A stretch of 64,000 nucleotides of DNA from Endoryza sp044226045 (GCA_044226045.1 JBGAHR010000020.1:1-64000), one strand, 5' to 3'. Positions 7,878 to 16,600 are shown, counted from the first letter of the stretch. Made by a program: numbers and translations. Notes: a model not told the origin generated them from the sequence alone.

Positions 7878-8570
7878 TTAGAGTTTGATTCCGAGCGACA
7901 CACTCCAGACACGGTTTTTATTCTTGTTGTCGGCGTTGTTGTCTGAACCCGAGTTGATTTTGGTGAATCCAAAACCGTAGTTGGCTCCCAGCAATACTTT
8001 TCCGAAATCGATTCCTGCCATTACGTTGCCCCCTACATCGAAGCGTTTCATTTTACCAATACCGGCATCTTCTTCATAATCCAGGGTGGTCGGATCATCA
8101 TTGCTGAAATCGATTTTATTTTCGCTGCTGAATGCAACACCCAGGTATTTCCCTTCAACTTTGTTTTTACCACCGATTCCCATGGCTACATAAGGCCCCG
8201 CACCCAGGAAGATACCTGCATTGTTACCAAGAGGAATGGTTCCCACAAAGTTCAATGGCATTTCAAGGTAAATGGGATTGGTGGTTGATCTGAAATAATT
8301 AGCGTCAGAGGAATTCCCGTCCTGGATTTTGGATCCTTTACCGGTAACCAGAAGCGCAGGCTGGAAACCGAAACCGGTGGTAAACGGCAGATGTAATGCG
8401 GCACCTACATGAAAGGAAGTGAGGTATTTTGCATCGTCCACTTTTCCATCGGTTGATTCGGTAATGTTCGCGAAGTTCACGCCACCCTTAAGGATCACGG
8501 TTGGTTTGGTTTGTGCCATTACTGCCACACTCGAAGCGGTACAGATCAGGGCAAACAACATCTTTTTCAT
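7878..8570 (-). CDS. Outer-membrane beta-barrel protein, PorT-like type
   Basis: The 230-residue protein starts with a signal peptide MKKMLFALICTASSVAVMAQ that ends in the AQ cleavage common in Bacteroidota. The rest has alternating hydrophobic strands with glycine and aromatic residues (TVILKGGVNFANI, FHVGAALHLPF, GFGFQPALLVTGKG, VWSVSLGIKL) and ends in a hydrophobic terminal strand, as in the outer membrane beta-barrel families of this phylum. Such proteins are porin-like or structural; no substrate can be assigned. It is monocistronic with its own terminator, and head to head with the gene at 8824. Confidence 0.82.
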   Translation of the reverse strand: MKKMLFALICTASSVAVMAQTKPTVILKGGVNFANITESTDGKVDDAKYLTSFHVGAALHLPFTTGFGFQPALLVTGKGSKIQDGNSSDANYFRSTTNPIYLEMPLNFVGTIPLGNNAGIFLGAGPYVAMGIGGKNKVEGKYLGVAFSSENKIDFSNDDPTTLDYEEDAGIGKMKRFDVGGNVMAGIDFGKVLLGANYGFGFTKINSGSDNNADNKNKNRVWSVSLGIKL

Positions 8571-8780
8571 AAAGTCATTTTTAATTAATGGTGAATGAAT
8601 AGTTCAATCATCCATTGTAAAGAATGATGCCAGCATCTATGAACGGGCATTGGTTACCTGCTTCTATTTATAAGTGTTTGCGATCAGGTTTTTTCTCACT
8701 ATTCCCGTCCTGTTACTTTTTTTCCCCAACTAAACGGGTAAACAGTCTGCAAGCCACTTCAATTTTGGGGAAATATGACA

Positions 8781-8796
8781 TGGCATGGCAATTGGA
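8781..8796 (+). promoter_or_regulatory. Weak sigma-54-like -24/-12 element
   Basis: TGGCATGGCAATTGGA has the GG at the -24 place and keeps the spacing of the consensus TGGCAC-N5-TTGCA, but shows GG where the invariant GC of the -12 box is expected. It lies 28 bases before the ATG at 8824. This is a candidate only. Confidence 0.25.
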
Positions 8797-8823
8797 TAAT
8801 TGCATCAGAATAATTTTTCAATT

Positions 8824-9312
8824 ATGAAAAGAATAATAACAGTCGTTTTGATAGCCGGGTTACTGACCACGCTATCTGTGAAATCCTTTTCCCAAAGCAT
8901 GGGTAGTTCTTACAGAACAGCACTGGGGGTGAAATTCTATCCGGGTGCTATTTCACTCAAACATTTTACATCGAGCAACACAGCCCTGGAGGGCCTTGGC
9001 TATTTCTGGAATTATGGCTTCCGGTTTACCGGTCTATATGAAATCCACGGAAACATCAGTGGCGCACCAGGACTGAAATGGTATGTTGGCCCGGGAGCGC
9101 ATATTGGTGTATGGAATACCCGCTACAAAGACCGGTACAATGAAGACGGTTCCTATTTCGGTGTAGATGGTGTGCTGGGACTGGACTATAAAATAAAAGG
9201 AGCCCCCATTAACCTGTCGATCGACTGGCAACCTTCCTTTAGCTTCGGAGTGGATGGACGCAATGGCTTCGATGGAGGCTGGGGTGGCTTTGCTATCCGG
9301 TATACTTTCTAA
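8824..9312 (+). CDS. Hypothetical secreted or outer-membrane protein
   Basis: 162 residues. The ATG at 8824 gives a signal peptide (KRIITVVLIAGLLTTLSVKS, cleavage near FSQS); an in-frame ATG at 8800 would bury it. The mature part consists of glycine/aromatic-rich strands such as ALGVKFYPGAISLKHF, LKWYVGPGAHIGVW and GGWGGFAIRYTF, ending in phenylalanine as outer-membrane barrels do. I do not recognise a named family. It is small for a barrel, about eight strands at most. It is followed by a terminator before the permease gene. Confidence 0.75.
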   Translation: MKRIITVVLIAGLLTTLSVKSFSQSMGSSYRTALGVKFYPGAISLKHFTSSNTALEGLGYFWNYGFRFTGLYEIHGNISGAPGLKWYVGPGAHIGVWNTRYKDRYNEDGSYFGVDGVLGLDYKIKGAPINLSIDWQPSFSFGVDGRNGFDGGWGGFAIRYTF

Positions 9313-9365
9313 GCGAATTAATGCAAGCAATCAAATACAACACTTTCTAATCAGAGCCTAACCAA

Positions 9366-9396
9366 AAGCGGCCTGCCTTTCCAGGTGGGCTTTTTT
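9366..9396 (+). terminator. Terminator after the 162-residue outer-membrane protein gene
   Basis: AAAAGCGGCCTG and CAGGTGGGCTTTTTT pair imperfectly around CCTTTC, followed by a six-base T-run. It separates this gene from the permease at 9410. Confidence 0.65.
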
Positions 9397-9409
9397 AAAC
9401 TCCCACCAC

Positions 9410-10516
9410 ATGACCACCCAGACTTCACTCAACAGCCGGATTCTTCAGTTATTCGGTTTGATGTTACTTGGATTGCTGGTTTATATTGGCAGCAGTATTA
9501 TCATGCCCCTGGCATTTTCCTTCCTGCTTTGCATTTTATTATTACCAGTCTATCGCTTTTTTCTTCGTATTCATTTCCCCAATTTTCTGGCTATTCTCTT
9601 AAGTGTGCTACTGGCCCTCGTGTTGGTATTTGGATTTTTCACCCTCCTGATTGTACAGCTCAACAGGCTGATGCAGGACTTTCCGGCTATCGAACAGCAC
9701 GTGCAGAAGCATACGCATCTGGTCAGCCAGTGGATCGAAAGCAATTGGGGTTTCTCGGCCCAGAAACAAAGCCAGATGCTCAATGAGCAATTGAAAAAGC
9801 TGATGGATTCAGCCGGCTCGCTGGCGGGCGGTACGGCAGCTTCGGTTACGGGTACACTGATGTATATAGGCCTGATCCCGCTCTACATGTTCCTTATCCT
9901 GTACTACAAAAATTTGTTGTTACGATTTCTCTTTCTATGCGCTACTCGCGACTATCACGATGAAATGCAGAGCGTCATTTACGATACTGAAAAGACATTG
10001 AAGAGTTACCTCACAGGTTTGATGATTGAAATGGTGCTGGTGGCGGTATTAAATGCAGTGGCATTAGTCCTGTTTGGAATCAAATACGCGATCCTGATAG
10101 CAGTTATTTTTGCGTTGATGAATCTGCTGCCTTATATCGGGGCAATTATTGCAAACCTCCTGGCTGCCCTGATTACCCTGTCAACTTCAGACAATCTTTC
10201 CGATGTGGTCATTGTGCTGGTAGTACTGGCTGTTGTGCAGTTCATCGACAATAATATATTCATGCCTTATATCGTTGGTTCCAAGGTTAGATTAAACGCG
10301 CTCGCCACGATTGTAGCTGTACTGATCGGTCAGGCCCTGGCCGGCATAGGAGGGATGTTCATGGCTATTCCAACACTGGCTGTATTAAAATTAATTTTTG
10401 AAAGAGTGGACAGCCTCAAACACTGGAGTATTTTAATGGGCGACGAAACGCCCAAGCTTAACCCTATGAGCTCGCCTGTGATGCGGTTGAGAAATAAGTT
10501 CAGGAGGAAGAAGTGA
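9410..10516 (+). CDS. AI-2E family transporter (PerM/YdiK type)
   Basis: A 368-residue polytopic membrane protein. Two or three helices at the N-terminus (LFGLMLLGLLVYIGSSIIM, LLPVYRFF, LAILLSVLLALVLVFGFFTLL) are followed by an amphipathic region about 85-135 and then by the conserved C-terminal half with IALMNLLPYIGAIIANLLAAL and FIDNNIFMPYIVGSKVRLNALATIV, the family's signature around PYIG and P-IVG. Relatives are described as exporters of autoinducer-2 or as Na+(Li+)/H+ antiporters, so the substrate is open. The repeats begin at the base after the stop codon. Confidence 0.9.
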   Translation: MTTQTSLNSRILQLFGLMLLGLLVYIGSSIIMPLAFSFLLCILLLPVYRFFLRIHFPNFLAILLSVLLALVLVFGFFTLLIVQLNRLMQDFPAIEQHVQKHTHLVSQWIESNWGFSAQKQSQMLNEQLKKLMDSAGSLAGGTAASVTGTLMYIGLIPLYMFLILYYKNLLLRFLFLCATRDYHDEMQSVIYDTEKTLKSYLTGLMIEMVLVAVLNAVALVLFGIKYAILIAVIFALMNLLPYIGAIIANLLAALITLSTSDNLSDVVIVLVVLAVVQFIDNNIFMPYIVGSKVRLNALATIVAVLIGQALAGIGGMFMAIPTLAVLKLIFERVDSLKHWSILMGDETPKLNPMSSPVMRLRNKFRRKK

Positions 10517-11325
10517 GAGTCAAAATTCAAAATTCAAAAGTCAAAATTCAAAAATAAAGGTTGAAAAGTGATAAGTGAAAATTCATTAATTCCCGTTAGC
10601 TCGCAGGCCGTAAAAGGAACGCAGAGGGCGCCAAGAACCGCAGAGGACGCGAAGGGAAGATTCGAAGTTCAAAAGTCAAAATTCAAAAGTTAAAATTAAG
10701 AATTAAAAAGTCAAAGTTCAAAATTCAAAAGGAAGAATTGAAAAGTAAGAAGTAATAAAGTAAAAATTGAAAAGACAAGATTTTGCAATCAAAAATCAAA
10801 CGCCCTCTCCCTTGGGAGAGGGTTGGGTGAGGGGAATGGGGAGCGGGAGTGAGAACGGGAAGAGAAACAGAAACACGCTCATTTATCATTAAATGTATTA
10901 GTTAATAGTTGATCTGACAGTTGAGGATTTTATTTTGAATATTTGATTTCGAATTTCTTCTCTGAACCGTCTTGGCATCCTCTGCTTTCCAGAACTGTCA
11001 GTATTGTTTTTACTGTTGAATTTTGAATATTTTACTTTTTTGTTTTCATTTTCACTTAGCGTACTCTGCGGTTCTTGGCGCCCTCTGCGTTCCAGAACTG
11101 TTGGCACTATTTCGACTTTTGACTTTTCAATTTTGACTTTCGAATCTTCACTTAGCGCACTCTGCGGTTCTTGGCGTCCTCTGCGTTCCAGAACTGTCAG
11201 CACTAATTTGAATTTTGAGTTTTGACTTTTGATTTTTGATTTTTGAATTTTGACTTTTGAATTTTGAGTTTTGACTTTTGATTTTTGAATTTTTAATTTT
11301 GAATTTTGACTTTCACTAAACCCCA
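10517..11325. repeat. Compound inverted repeat region built of AAATTCAAAAG-type units
   Basis: From the base after the permease stop, units of AATTCAAAAGTCAAAATTC run to about 10795. From 10930 to 11320 the same family appears as its reverse complement (TTTTGACTTTTGAATTTTGA). Embedded are CGCAGAGGGCGCCAAGAACC near 10619-10650 in one orientation and GGCGCCCTCTGCGTTCC-like units near 11055-11093 and 11160-11190 in the other. The region separates two converging genes and holds no credible gene; minus-strand frames rich in QNSKFK and SKVKTQ are products of the repeat. Confidence 0.88.
10803..10822. repeat. CCCTCTCCC palindrome (REP-like)
   Basis: CCCTCTCCC and GGGAGAGGG flank a two-base TT centre, followed by GTTGGGTGAGGGG. 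Palindromes of this wording are widespread intergenic repeats in unrelated bacteria. It sits at the middle of the compound repeat. Confidence 0.7.
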
Positions 11326-11336
11326 CTAAAAAGCAT

Positions 11337-12779
11337 CTATCCTATATTCAGCGTCACTATAAATGTGGTTCCTTTTCCCAATTCACTTTTTACTCTTATT
11401 GAGCCTTTGTGGCTGAGGATGATGTTTTGTGTGTGGGTGAGTCCGAGGCCTGTTCCTTTTTCCTTGCTGGTAAAGAAAGGTTCGAATAGATGATCGAGGT
11501 GGTCGGCTGAAATGCCGGATCCATTATCGCTGATCTCTACAATACATTTATGATCCTTCGCCTGGGTGCTGATCGTCAATACACCATTTTCTGCCTCCAT
11601 CGCTTCCACGGCGTTTACGATCAAATTGAGGAAGGCTATTTTTACTTTTTCAGCATCCACTTCCACATCGCAGATATCGTAGGAGAATTTCTTTTCAATT
11701 TTGATCTTCTTGAATTTGATACGATCCATAGCCTGTTCCAGCGCTTCCTCCACCAGTTCATTGATGGATTTTTTGGCTGTCTTCAATTCCGTGAATCTGG
11801 TGGAATACAGTAGTTCGGAGACCAGTTGATTGATCCTTGTGCTGTTCCGATGGATGATCTCCAGCAGATCGCTGCTTTCTTTTAGCACGGACTCCGGCAA
11901 CTCCATTTTTAGCTGATCGGCTGCGAGCGTAATATTGGTCAACGGATTTTTTACTTCATGCGCAATGATGCCGGCAATACGCCCTGTTGAATAAAAGCGG
12001 CGGAGGTTTCTGTCTTCTTCCTGCTTGATGCGTAAGGAGGTGAGGTCTTTGATCATCACCTGGAACATGCCAGCCTGGGGTTCATGCATCACGATACTGA
12101 TGAGTACATCGATGGTTTGGTTATTACCCGACCAAAAGGAGGTTTCCAGGTCGTTCAGTTCACCATCTGTGCGCAAGGTCTTTTCAATGAGTGTGGCATG
12201 TTCCGATTGTGCGATCAGGGAAATCAGCGAAAGACCCTGATCTGTATTTTCGGGATCGAATTGAAAGCGGCTGATAAAAGAAGGATTTCCTTTGGTAATT
12301 GTTCCATTGCGGTCGATAATGGCGATTGGATCGGCCGATCTTTCAAAAATATTCCGAAAGCGATTGGCGTTCACTTCTACCGACTGCAGCGATTGTGCGT
12401 CGCGGATCGCGTAACGTATGGTTCTTTCCAGGATCTCCGAGTTGAAATCGCCCTTCACCAGGTAATCTGATGCGCCGGCCCGCATCGCCTGGGTATCCAC
12501 TTCCCGGTCTTCCATGCCGGTGAGCATGATGACAGGAGCATATCTTTTGTAGGTTTTAATAGCACGAAGCAGTTCCAATCCCGTTTGCTTACCCAGTCGA
12601 TAGTCAACCAGGTAGGCGTCATAAGGCTGACTGATCAGGCGGATGGCTTCTTCAAAGCTGGCTGCACGGTCAAGCTTGAAAGAAGCCCGACGTACCTTCT
12701 GTAATAGGGAATGGACAAGAAGAAAGTCATCTTCATCGTCGTCTACGTAGAGGATGTGAATGGGTTCTTGCAACATCAT
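11337..12779 (-). CDS. Histidine kinase with N-terminal receiver (REC-PAS-HisKA-HATPase)
   Basis: The soluble 480-residue protein has a receiver at about 1-125 with phosphoacceptor D59 in YLVDYRLGKQTG, a PAS domain at about 140-255, a HisKA with H274 in GIIAHEVKNPLTN, and a HATPase with LNLIVNAVEAM, DNGSGIS and KGTGLGL. The AHEVKNPL box resembles NtrB-like and cytosolic kinases. A receiver ahead of the kinase suggests that it takes a signal from another kinase. It lies 18 bases after the single-domain receiver gene at 12798, so the two form an operon, and the histidine kinase at 13852 is on the same strand upstream. Confidence 0.9.
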   Translation of the reverse strand: MMLQEPIHILYVDDDEDDFLLVHSLLQKVRRASFKLDRAASFEEAIRLISQPYDAYLVDYRLGKQTGLELLRAIKTYKRYAPVIMLTGMEDREVDTQAMRAGASDYLVKGDFNSEILERTIRYAIRDAQSLQSVEVNANRFRNIFERSADPIAIIDRNGTITKGNPSFISRFQFDPENTDQGLSLISLIAQSEHATLIEKTLRTDGELNDLETSFWSGNNQTIDVLISIVMHEPQAGMFQVMIKDLTSLRIKQEEDRNLRRFYSTGRIAGIIAHEVKNPLTNITLAADQLKMELPESVLKESSDLLEIIHRNSTRINQLVSELLYSTRFTELKTAKKSINELVEEALEQAMDRIKFKKIKIEKKFSYDICDVEVDAEKVKIAFLNLIVNAVEAMEAENGVLTISTQAKDHKCIVEISDNGSGISADHLDHLFEPFFTSKEKGTGLGLTHTQNIILSHKGSIRVKSELGKGTTFIVTLNIG

Positions 12780-12797
12780 ATCCCTGTTATCAAAAAA

Positions 12798-13232
12798 TTA
12801 TGCCGGAAGTTCAACTGTTTTGAACCAATAGTTTTCCAGCTCCCGGGCAATATCTATAAGTCCTTCAAAGGAGGAAGGCTTTGTAATATAACTGTTACTC
12901 CCCAGCCGGTACGCATTTTCAATATCATCCTGCTGGCGGGAGGTTGTCAGTACGATAACCGGAATTTTGCAAAGTTCCTTATCGTTCTTTATTTCCCTTA
13001 GTACCTGCCTTCCGTCTTTCTTCGGCATATTCAGATCAAGCAGAACCAGTTGGGGCCAAGGATATTTACTTTCGTCATTATAGGGAGCATCTTTACGGAG
13101 GTATTTCATCAATTCCACCCCGTCTTCCACACAATGCAAAATACTTTTTTCGAACCGGTGCGAGAAGGCCTTGCGTAACAACATGCGATCATCTTCATCA
13201 TCCTCAGCCATGAGTACGGTCTTCAACTTCAT
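12798..13232 (-). CDS. Single-domain response regulator (Rcp1-like receiver)
   Basis: 144 residues forming one receiver domain: acidic patch EDDEDD at 10-15, phosphoacceptor D66 in LLDLNMPKKDG, T/S in VLTTS and lysine in YITKPSSF. The loop between strands is longer than in CheY and matches the Rcp1 group, which partners phytochrome-like and CHASE3 kinases. There is no output domain. It precedes the REC-PAS kinase in the same operon, whose own receiver or kinase may exchange phosphate with it, and the CHASE3 kinase at 13852 is a second possible partner. Confidence 0.9.
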   Translation of the reverse strand: MKLKTVLMAEDDEDDRMLLRKAFSHRFEKSILHCVEDGVELMKYLRKDAPYNDESKYPWPQLVLLDLNMPKKDGRQVLREIKNDKELCKIPVIVLTTSRQQDDIENAYRLGSNSYITKPSSFEGLIDIARELENYWFKTVELPA

Positions 13233-13378
13233 TATATATATAAATTATGTTTGAATTAAAGATAAACGAATATTATATACCATATCGGGGAATTATTTCC
13301 CCAGTCTTTTTATGATAAAGACGGTTTTTGTGGAAACTAACGGATGGCATACTATTTAGCGATTATCATTAAAGACAA

Positions 13379-13837
13379 GTGCCGATGCGTTGGTTTCAAT
13401 TGACAGTAACGGAACTGATTGGACGACTGATCTGGCTGAACCAGGATCGTTCACACGGTTATTCCGAATTCGCCAGTGTTTGCCGGATAAAGCGTATTCA
13501 ACGGATCTGTGAGGAGATGGCCGGTCAAAGCAACGCGTATATAGATGAACTGCTGGATTTATTGAAGCAGCTTCGCTTGGAGCAATTGCCGGTGCAACAC
13601 TTTTCAGTATCTTCCCAATGGTGGGAGCATCTTTACCAATCATTGGGTGAGAATGATGTTCAGCAGATGATAGGGATACTATATAAAATGGAAGATCAGT
13701 TTGCCATACTCTACAAACTGGTTTATAATATGACCGAACTGACCGACGAGCAGGCACGTGAGGTCATTTACAACCAGTACGAACAGCTGATGAAATCAAA
13801 ATCGAAATTGCCTCACCTCCTGGTTCATTATAATTAG
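13379..13837 (+). CDS. Hypothetical helical protein
   Basis: 152 residues with no signal peptide or membrane segment, rich in leucine, glutamine and tryptophan, predicted all-helical. It could be a small helical-bundle protein of the kind found near stress genes, but I do not recognise a family. A GTG at 13379 is the first start; an ATG two codons later at 13385 is equally good. It is transcribed against the kinase at 13852, from which it is only 14 bases away at the 3' end, and is divergent from the receiver at 12798. Confidence 0.6.
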   Translation: MPMRWFQLTVTELIGRLIWLNQDRSHGYSEFASVCRIKRIQRICEEMAGQSNAYIDELLDLLKQLRLEQLPVQHFSVSSQWWEHLYQSLGENDVQQMIGILYKMEDQFAILYKLVYNMTELTDEQAREVIYNQYEQLMKSKSKLPHLLVHYN

Positions 13838-13851
13838 AAAAGGCAGTCGCT

Positions 13852-15270
13852 TCAGGCTTCTGGTAATATTACAGTAAATGTAGCTCCCTGCCCGGGTGTG
13901 GAAGTGGCGTAGATGGTTCCTCCATATTTTTCTGCAATTTTCTTACAGATGGCCAGTCCGATCCCGGTGCCTTCATAGCTGTCACGGCCATGTAGTCTTT
14001 GAAATATGACAAAGATCTTGTCGGCATATTCCGGTTCAAAACCTATTCCGTTATCGATGAAACGGATGACCAGGTAATGAAGCCCCGGTCTTTTTTCAGG
14101 GAGTCTCCAGGTGTCTTCATCTGTGGCCGGCTCTGCCAGTATTTGGATGGATGGCGGTTCATCGTTTTTGGAGAATTTAAGGGCATTGGTCAGCAGGTTT
14201 TGGAAGAGTTGCCTGAATTCGGACAGGTCGCCTTTCACCACAGGCAGGTCGCCTGCTTTCATGACAGCCTTTTTTTCCTTGATCAATATTTCCAGGTCAT
14301 CTTTCACCTGGGAATAGACGAGATTCAGATCAATCTCTTCAATTGCATTTGCCCGGCTAACGCGGCTGTAGTTAAGGAGATCGGTTATCAGGTTACGCAT
14401 TCTGCCTGCCGATCCACTGATTCTTTGCAGGTATAATTCACCGTCGCCTTGCAGTTGTGATTTGTATTGTTCCAGCAGAAGATCACTGAAGGCTGTTATC
14501 TTTCGTAATGGTTCCTGCAGGTCATGCGAGGCTACATACGCAAATTGGGCCAGTTCATCGTTGGAAACATTCAGTCTCTGGATCTGTTCCTTCAACTGAT
14601 TCTGGTAAGCCGCGATCTGCCTGTCTGATATCTTTTGCGCTGTATTGTATTGGTAAATGGAATAAAATGCCAGCCCGGCTGTTCCAAAGCTGATCAGGGC
14701 CAGGAAAATGAAGAAGCCCGGAAGCAGGTTCAGGTACCTGAACAAACCGGTTGTACGATCTTTCAGGATTACCTGTTCTCCATTATTGACAACTGCGATC
14801 TGTGCTTTGATTTTGTCTGACACATCCACTGCCTGCTGAATGCGGTTATTGGCCATATAGCCAGACATATTCCCGAATTGATTGGAATAAGCGAATGCGT
14901 CTTCAAACATGATGACCCTTTCCTTAATAGTAAGTGAAAGGTCTTTCAGGTTTTTTTGCTGCATCGGGTTGTCGGTAGTCATGCTTTTCAGGCTATCCAG
15001 CAGCCGGGGGATCCTGTCTTTGTGAAACAGGTAACGCTCCCTGTACGACTCGCTCCGGCTCAACAGGAAACCACGCAGGCTGCTTTCCGTTTCGATAATG
15101 GAATTGTACAATTCATCCGAGGTTTGAAGAATGTCTTTCGTATGAAGGGAGTCCACAATGCTTTTCTCAAGCCGGTTCAGGCTGTAGATAGAGATCAGGC
15201 CCATGACAAATACCAGTATCACCGTGATGAAGGACAGGATCTTTGTATTTCTGATTTTCTTTCCAGGCAT
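13852..15270 (-). CDS. CHASE3-domain sensor histidine kinase
   Basis: 472 residues: a membrane segment at about 10-28, a periplasmic CHASE3 domain at about 35-170 (recognised by ELYNSIIETESSLRGFLLS), a second membrane segment at about 178-202, a short coiled coil, then HisKA with H249 in YVASHDLQEPLRK and a HATPase with DNGIGFEPEY and GTGIGLAICKKI. Kinases of this build signal from stress or light inputs; the CHASE3 ligand is generally unknown. No receiver is attached, so the Rcp1-like receiver at 12798 is a natural partner. It is read divergently from the stress-protein genes that start at 15479. Confidence 0.92.
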   Translation of the reverse strand: MPGKKIRNTKILSFITVILVFVMGLISIYSLNRLEKSIVDSLHTKDILQTSDELYNSIIETESSLRGFLLSRSESYRERYLFHKDRIPRLLDSLKSMTTDNPMQQKNLKDLSLTIKERVIMFEDAFAYSNQFGNMSGYMANNRIQQAVDVSDKIKAQIAVVNNGEQVILKDRTTGLFRYLNLLPGFFIFLALISFGTAGLAFYSIYQYNTAQKISDRQIAAYQNQLKEQIQRLNVSNDELAQFAYVASHDLQEPLRKITAFSDLLLEQYKSQLQGDGELYLQRISGSAGRMRNLITDLLNYSRVSRANAIEEIDLNLVYSQVKDDLEILIKEKKAVMKAGDLPVVKGDLSEFRQLFQNLLTNALKFSKNDEPPSIQILAEPATDEDTWRLPEKRPGLHYLVIRFIDNGIGFEPEYADKIFVIFQRLHGRDSYEGTGIGLAICKKIAEKYGGTIYATSTPGQGATFTVILPEA

Positions 15271-15478
15271 GGCAGGAGGAATTTATTCAGCAATTGGGGA
15301 ATCTTTTCCCCAATTTTTAGATCGATAAATGCGATTGGTTAGGCCGGGTTGAGGGTAAAACCACTTTTTACAGCATGATTTCAGGCTGATCATGCCGCAG
15401 GGCGACCCAGATGCTTCTGCAGGCACAATATTTTCAAATATAATTCAGTCAATATTTACAAACCAAAAAATAAAGATT

Positions 15479-15637
15479 ATGGGTAGCCTACTTTATATCA
15501 TCGCCATCATACTTGTGATCGGTTGGGCGATCGGTGTTTTTGCGTACAGCGCAACCGGATTAATCCACGTATTGCTGGTGATCGCCATTGTTGCCATACT
15601 GCTGCGACTGATCAGCGGTCGTCGCCCGGTAGAATAA
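15479..15637 (+). CDS. Small two-helix membrane protein, lmo0937/DUF5670 family
   Basis: 52 residues: two membrane helices (LLYIIAIILVIGWAIGVFAY and IHVLLVIAIVAILLRLI) and a short charged tail RRPVE. This is the lmo0937 family of small stress-linked membrane proteins, common in Bacteroidota and often found near CsbD and YtxH genes, as here. The ATG at 15479 starts right before the first helix; upstream in-frame codons would add 29 unlikely residues. The function is not known. Confidence 0.85.
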   Translation: MGSLLYIIAIILVIGWAIGVFAYSATGLIHVLLVIAIVAILLRLISGRRPVE

Positions 15638-15661
15638 AAAGTCATCCTAAAATGCTGAAAG

Positions 15662-15859
15662 ATGAAAGCTGCATTTTCTTTATTGAAAGATAACGACAAG
15701 TCGCCAGTTACCAATCCATTCGACGCGATGAAATTCGCCCGGCTCATTCGATACAAAGAATCAAAAGGGAAGGAACATCGGCTTTGGTTGCACCGGTTCT
15801 TTCATGGGAAAACAGAAACATCCTCTTCTTCATCAACGGATGCATACAAGACGAATTAA
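15662..15859 (+). CDS. Small hypothetical basic protein
   Basis: 65 residues, basic in the middle (RLIRYKESKGKEHR) and serine-rich near the end. There is no signal peptide, membrane helix or family that I recognise. It begins 24 bases after the DUF5670 gene, with GAAAG shortly before the ATG, and ends 26 bases before the CsbD gene, so the spacing fits an operon. It could also be a chance frame. Confidence 0.45.
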   Translation: MKAAFSLLKDNDKSPVTNPFDAMKFARLIRYKESKGKEHRLWLHRFFHGKTETSSSSSTDAYKTN

Positions 15860-15885
15860 TATTCATTAACTGTTAAACCTGTTTT

Positions 15886-16098
15886 ATGAACACAACAACA
15901 TTAAAAGGAAAATGGAATGAGTGGAAAGGTAAACTGAAACAGCGCTATGCTGATTTAACTGACAACGACCTGTTGTTTGTTGAAGGAAAAGAGAACGAAT
16001 TGTGGGGAAAGCTCCAGCAAAAGATCGGCAAGACAAAAGAAGAGATCATGAAAGAACTGGAGAGCGACGATGTAGAGGAAAAGAGCAGGAAGGTGTAG
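15886..16098 (+). CDS. CsbD family stress protein
   Basis: 70 residues, hydrophilic and highly charged, with the CsbD core LKGKWNEWKGKLKQRYADLTDNDL and GKENELWGKLQQKIGKT (in shortened form LKGKWNEWKGKLKQ). CsbD proteins are small general-stress proteins, sigma-B controlled in Bacillus and induced by phosphate limitation or osmotic stress; the mechanism is unknown. Gram-negative homologues lie, as here, beside small membrane stress proteins. A nested inverted repeat starts ten bases after the stop. Confidence 0.9.
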   Translation: MNTTTLKGKWNEWKGKLKQRYADLTDNDLLFVEGKENELWGKLQQKIGKTKEEIMKELESDDVEEKSRKV

Positions 16099-16107
16099 GA
16101 GGTGGCG

Positions 16108-16279
16108 CTTAATGGTTAATGGTTTGCAGTTTGCAGTTTTCAGTTTGCGGTTTACGGTTTGGAAATTAAAAAAGCAAAATTCAAAAGTAAAAAGTGGACT
16201 GGTAGTTATCATATTTTGAATATTTAATTTTTGACTTTTGAGTTTTCTCACAAACCGCAAACTGCAAACCGCAAACCAA
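16108..16279. repeat. Nested inverted repeat of two repeat families
   Basis: The outer left arm (about 16115-16165) is made of GTTTGCAGTTTGCAG and GTTTGCGGTTTACGG; the outer right arm (16251-16278) is CAAACCGCAAACTGCAAACC. Inside, AAAATTCAAAAGTAAAAAG (16177-16196) faces TTTTGAATATTTAATTTTTG and TTTTGAGTTTT (16213-16247). The core is about 17 bases. The whole reads as an imperfect stem-loop of about 170 nt between the CsbD and YtxH genes. Confidence 0.85.
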
Positions 16280-16313
16280 GAAATCACTATTTTTTAATCT
16301 AAAATCGTAAGAA

Positions 16314-16541
16314 ATGGAAAACGGAAAAATTATTGCAGGAATATTGGCCGGTGTGGCTGTTGGTGCTGTGCTTGGTCTGTTGTTTGCTCCCGATAAGGGA
16401 AGTGCTACCCGTCAGAAAATTTCAGACAGCCTGAAAGGATGGGGTGAAGATATTGCCGATAAGGCAGAAAATTTCATGAGCGACAAGGCTTCAAAGGTCA
16501 AGAAAGAGGCACAGCATCTCGCGGACAAAGCTCTTTCCTGA
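16314..16541 (+). CDS. YtxH domain protein
   Basis: 75 residues: an N-terminal glycine-rich membrane helix (IIAGILAGVAVGAVLGLLFAP) followed by PDKGSATRQKISDSLKGWGED and a charged amphipathic helix with DKA-F-SDKA and KKEAQ-LADKA. This is the YtxH pattern, a small envelope-anchored general stress protein of unknown function. The upstream 35 bases follow the nested repeat. A terminator hairpin lies between it and the holin-X-like gene. Confidence 0.9.
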   Translation: MENGKIIAGILAGVAVGAVLGLLFAPDKGSATRQKISDSLKGWGEDIADKAENFMSDKASKVKKEAQHLADKALS

Positions 16542-16600
16542 GTATTGCTGAAAACACAACGTGCCCTGTTTTGTAAACATATTTTCAACTGATGGGGGTC

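Noticed and set aside
10898..11326. 142-residue lysine/serine/asparagine-rich frame
   Set aside because: It is a translation of AATTCAAAAG-type repeat units.
13343..13360. Sigma-54 promoter TGGCATACTATTTAGC before the 13379 gene
   Set aside because: The GG to GC spacing is one base too long and the -12 box lacks TTGC.
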